This document shows positions 60,801 to 64,000 of a stretch of 64,000 nucleotides of DNA, one piece after another. Under the pieces are notes generated by a model. It was not told the origin of the DNA, searched no databases, and was given only the letters and a program-made list of their open reading frames with translations. The first letter of the stretch is position 1. The number at the start of each line of letters is the position of its first letter. This DNA comes from Melanopsichium pennsylvanicum (Eukaryota; Basidiomycota; Ustilaginomycetes; Ustilaginales), in assembly GCA_900208305.1 (NCBI GenBank), contig OAPG01000008.1, positions 558,001 to 622,000 of the forward strand. The letters run 5' to 3'. Made by a program: the position numbers and the translations under genes.

Positions 60801-63731
60801 ACTTTCGTATAGTCCGACAACGGTGTCGGTTGTTGGCTTGCTCATCTACGGAGAGATGCAAGTAATTCAAAGTGTCGGACGTGACTACGGCGACAACACT
60901 CGGTTGAAAGTGGAACGAAAGGAGGGGATGGGGGAGGATACACACGAGACGCCGCAAAACTTGAAGCCACAAACTCGGAAGATCGAGAGACGACCCTCAA
61001 CTTGAGCTTCATCTCCCGATGAGAAACTGGGGGAGGTGGTGGTCGGATGGTCGAGGATCTTTGTTCTCTCCCTAAAACGAGGTCACACAAGGTCGCACGA
61101 CCGAACCATACGTATCGAAGCCAATACCTCCGTTGAGCGAGTTGACCCCGTCTACTCAATCGCAAAGTCATGCACCTTGCACATGGCTAGTTGGGTCTAG
61201 ACTGGGCTTGTAATTGTGGCCTGGTCACGGACAATGGAGTGTGCAAACACAAAATCGAGGGAACGACTCAGTCCTTGTGTTGAAAAGGCTACCGTCGTGT
61301 TCCTGATCGTGCTCGTGACTTCTGATCCGCAATGACTTGAGTGTGAGGTAAGGGCTAGTCGAGTGAGAAGGATATTTAATGCAAATTGTGAGTTGACCAC
61401 AAGCTCATTGCACAAAGCACAGTATGGGTTCATGTATTGGGAGGTGCCAAAAATGGATACAACGTTTCTTTGCCTCAATTTCGTTGAAACATTCAAGCAA
61501 TTTATTTTCTCGGGCCTCGTTCTTAACCACCAGAGCCAATTTCCCTTCGTAAGGTGTGAAGCGTGGGTAGAGGACGGTCTGATACAAACTCTCTTAGGGA
61601 GACTCAACGCTATTCAATCCAAGGAAGAGGCGCGGTGTTTCCCATTGCACAGCGAACAACATTTCAAAGCCGAGCAGTATGCCTGACTCAATCACGAGAG
61701 CCGCCATAGGGGTAAGCGTTTGGTAAGAGGGATTCAATAGTAATGATTTGGATTCATGCTGAGACAAATCCAAGAAAGCGGTGAAAGGTGGTTGGATGCC
61801 GTTCGGGTGAACCTAACATGCCGGCGAAATGCTTAATCTTCAGATCTACGATCGACCTTGGCCCTCTTGGCTGGGAGTTCACCTCCAGTGTGCTGCGCCT
61901 GAAGGTTCGGATTTGTTAGAGCGCGAGTTATTAATTTGCATCTTGAGGGGCAAGGCTGCTGTGAGGTGCGAGCATGATTTAGCGTTTGGAAGTCAGACAG
62001 ATAGAACGCCGGGAAGCCGAACCACATGGCCTGTCGCTCTTCTATAATGCTATCTGTTCTTGCAGCAGACTAGGCAAGCGAATACAACATGTTTCTAATC
62101 CCTCCTTGCCCAATTACACCCTCAAAGAACCTGTTGAAATCATACGTGAAACAAAGCGGTTCCACGGAAGTCACCATGAACAACTTATATCGCCCAATCG
62201 AACTGCGTCTGTACCGTCCATCGTGTCGGAAAGTAACACTTATCGGGCTCCAACCATAGAATACTCAACAGCGCGAAAAGATTGCATACCATGAGGACAG
62301 AAGTTTGAACGAGCACAATCCGCACGGATGGAAGGGTCGGGGATTGGAAAGGCCGAGAGAGATCAACGCTTCAGAGCAGCAATAGCCTCCGGAAGGAAAC
62401 AAAAAAGCTATTTTACGCCAGGATCGCCTTTAGCAGGACCGCCTCTAGCAGAGCTCTCCTGATAGCGACCAAGCTCTCGACCGTGTAACTTTGCATGTGG
62501 GTTTGGATGTTTGGTGAGAAAAGGAGGGAAAACGAATGCTGCAGACAAGAAGATAGTAATTTACTGTAAATTTTACACTGTATTTGTATCGCAGCGTTGC
62601 CGGTTCAAACAAATTCGTTTGATTGGGAGCGAGACCCACGCCTACCTGTACTGTAATTCACAGTAAGGCAAGTTTACATTTCTTTTTGCAACCTCAAACG
62701 CCGACCGTAACCGCTCACACTATGCCGTTGTATTTTCTCTCTCCTTTTTATTGAATACTGCCTCGCCAATCGGTTTGACTCAAGCCTTTTGACGTCGGCA
62801 TGAACAAGCACAAATTTAGGCAACGCGATTTGAAGAAAAACCTATTTGTAGGCATCTATTTGTCCTGCTGCAACAAGCCCGCGTTGATTGCAAGGGTTAA
62901 CGCATGGCCACCACCTGCACAGTTTGTTTAGTTTATTCGGATTTGACATTGGCGATGTGCAGACTTGAGTACAGTAGACTACGAGCGGAAATCTGAAGCC
63001 CGGGTGCAAAACTGTCTGTGTTGTCATTGCTTGGCTTTGTATGGATTTCAAAGCGTTGGACGCAGCAGAACTTTTTTGGTTCCTGATCAACTCTCGGTTA
63101 GCAGCGAGGGACAGGAGGAGGTCAGTAACTTATTCAAACGAATTCTGACAATGACGAGCGGGGTCCCAGATGCACGGCGACGGGCTTTGGGCACGACGAG
63201 TTTCAATTTTTCGATTTTGATCACTTCTTTGTGGGCTTAAGCTTTCCCCCGCCTTGCCGCCGTGAATGGAGCAAGTTTACCAAATTGCAAAAGCGAGCTG
63301 CTCACACTACAGTGCGAAACTCCATCATAGCCCTGTGTCAAACCGCCACTCCATCTCCCACTCTCCAATTCATCTCAACGAGGATTGCTCTTTCCATCTC
63401 TACTTTATCTCTGCCTCATCATCCCCACCAACTGCAATCATCGTTCGTCCATCGATTGATGGGGTCAGCCACACTTACCACTTTTAGCTCCTCGATAAGT
63501 CGCTTGAATTCTCGCAAAACATCTCCGACGCTCCATCTATACTTTTGCATTTCCAAAAACACTGGCAAGCTGATTTGGACTTTTCAGCGTAGGGTCAGAC
63601 ACGACATTACATCCACCTTGGTCACTCGTCACATCGAAAAACTACGTCACAGGTCATCACATGCTTTCTCTGTAGCTACCGAACCACCTGGGCACCTTCT
63701 CATCGGGCGTCTCGCTGCAGCAGACCTGTAG
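57816..63731. other. Gene-poor right arm, nothing recognised
   Basis: About 5.9 kb with normal CpG content. The first part is the promoter of the secreted-protein gene. I examined all frames and saw no stretch with the domain pattern of a known protein. The longest open frames (for example 57937-58584 plus and 61197-61607 minus) have random-looking composition, and many short frames overlap. No transposase, reverse transcriptase, ribosomal RNA or tRNA is visible. Motif copies TTACTGTAAA (62561-62570) and TACTGTAATTCACAGTAA (62650-62667) lie here. A spliced gene with short exons cannot be excluded. Confidence 0.4.
57946..57951 (-). promoter_or_regulatory. TATA box of the secreted-protein gene
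   Basis: TATAAAG on the minus strand, about 131 bp before the ATG at 57815, with no other gene nearby to explain it. This suggests regulated, possibly strong, transcription. Confidence 0.55.
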
Positions 63732-64000
63732 CAGCAGACGGCGCCACGCCCACTTATCAGTCATCCCATATCGGTCCATCCGGTGCCGCGAGAACTCATC
63801 TTCACTGCGCGTCCCACCCGGAACATCCGAAACGTGTTCATCATCCCTGCAAGACCTGCAATAGCCGTGCTCAATTTCATAGCTGCAAAGATGCCACACC
63901 TTCCTCGAATGCCAGCATTCCCGATCGCAGGAGAGCGCTCCATCCTCACTGCCGCTGGTGCCGCCCTCAAAATTCCTGCCAAGGAGAAAGATTCGCCTCT
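63732..64000 (+). CDS. Possible 5' coding part of a gene running off the right edge
   Basis: One plus-strand frame is open from 63732 to the window end (about 89 codons) after a stop at 63729-63731. It has coding-like codons (CTC, ATC, TTC, GCC, AAG) and reads, for example, RELIFTARPTRNIRNVF and MPAFPIAGERSILTAAGAAL. Possible starts are an internal ATG in AAKMPHLPRM, or an upstream exon joined at one of several AG sites (TTTCTCTGTAG near 63666-63676). The reverse strand is also partly open here. No family is recognised. Confidence 0.25.

Noticed and set aside
61363..61686. Open frames on both strands considered as a retrotransposon RNase H or integrase remnant
   Set aside because: None of the catalytic motifs is present. 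The resemblance was only to general composition.
62580..62620. A GGTTCAAAC stretch resembling a tRNA B box
   Set aside because: The stem pairing and A box expected of a tRNA are not present. No other tRNA-like B box stood out on either strand.
1..64000. CRISPR array, operon, phage or bacterial secretion system
   Set aside because: The genes are eukaryotic with introns, and no regularly spaced repeats or prokaryotic gene clusters are visible.

Overview
This window is nuclear DNA of a fungus, most likely a smut-type basidiomycete (Ustilaginaceae-like). The reasons are long genes that are mostly single-exon, short GT..AG introns in only three genes, pyrimidine-rich leaders, wide intergenic regions, and a standard fungal housekeeping repertoire (Swp1, Skt5, Rsc4, Cdc10, TOR, mitochondrial dihydroorotate dehydrogenase). 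The genus is an inference; no ribosomal or mating-type marker is present.

Layout. 0-2.6 kb: RPS20 (minus, one intron) and the OST subunit SWP1 (plus, one intron) share a divergent promoter. 3.6-8.4 kb: a large low-complexity protein with two BTB domains and a C-terminal CAP-Gly-like segment. 9.2-12.2 kb: polo kinase. 13.28-16.73 kb: a block with almost no CpG that carries a decayed aldo-keto reductase gene. 17.3-22.9 kb: a Dnf1/2-type P4-ATPase flippase. 25.4-30.4 kb: a short-chain dehydrogenase, a second CpG-depleted block (27.0-28.06 kb), a crotonase-fold enoyl-CoA isomerase/hydratase and a Ctr copper transporter. 31.2-38.1 kb: a Rsc4-like double-bromodomain protein, a SCAMP and the septin Cdc10. 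39.2-49.3 kb: TOR kinase and a class 2 dihydroorotate dehydrogenase. 50.2-54.8 kb: LSM8 and an Skt5/Chs4-type chitin synthase regulator. 57.4-57.8 kb: a small secreted double-psi beta-barrel protein. 57.8-64 kb: nothing recognisable apart from a possible gene 5' end at the right edge.

The genes do not form a dedicated pathway cluster. Several act on growth and morphogenesis (TOR, polo kinase, septin, Skt5, flippase, SCAMP), but that is ordinary neighbourhood rather than an operon-like unit. I found no convincing new multi-gene system. The strongest unusual signals are the two CpG-erased blocks, which suggest CpG-directed mutation (methylation decay or a RIP-like process), the aldo-keto reductase relic inside the first, a second bromodomain with Tyr where the acetyl-lysine-binding Asn should be, and a TTACTGTAA-type motif that recurs in the intergenic DNA.
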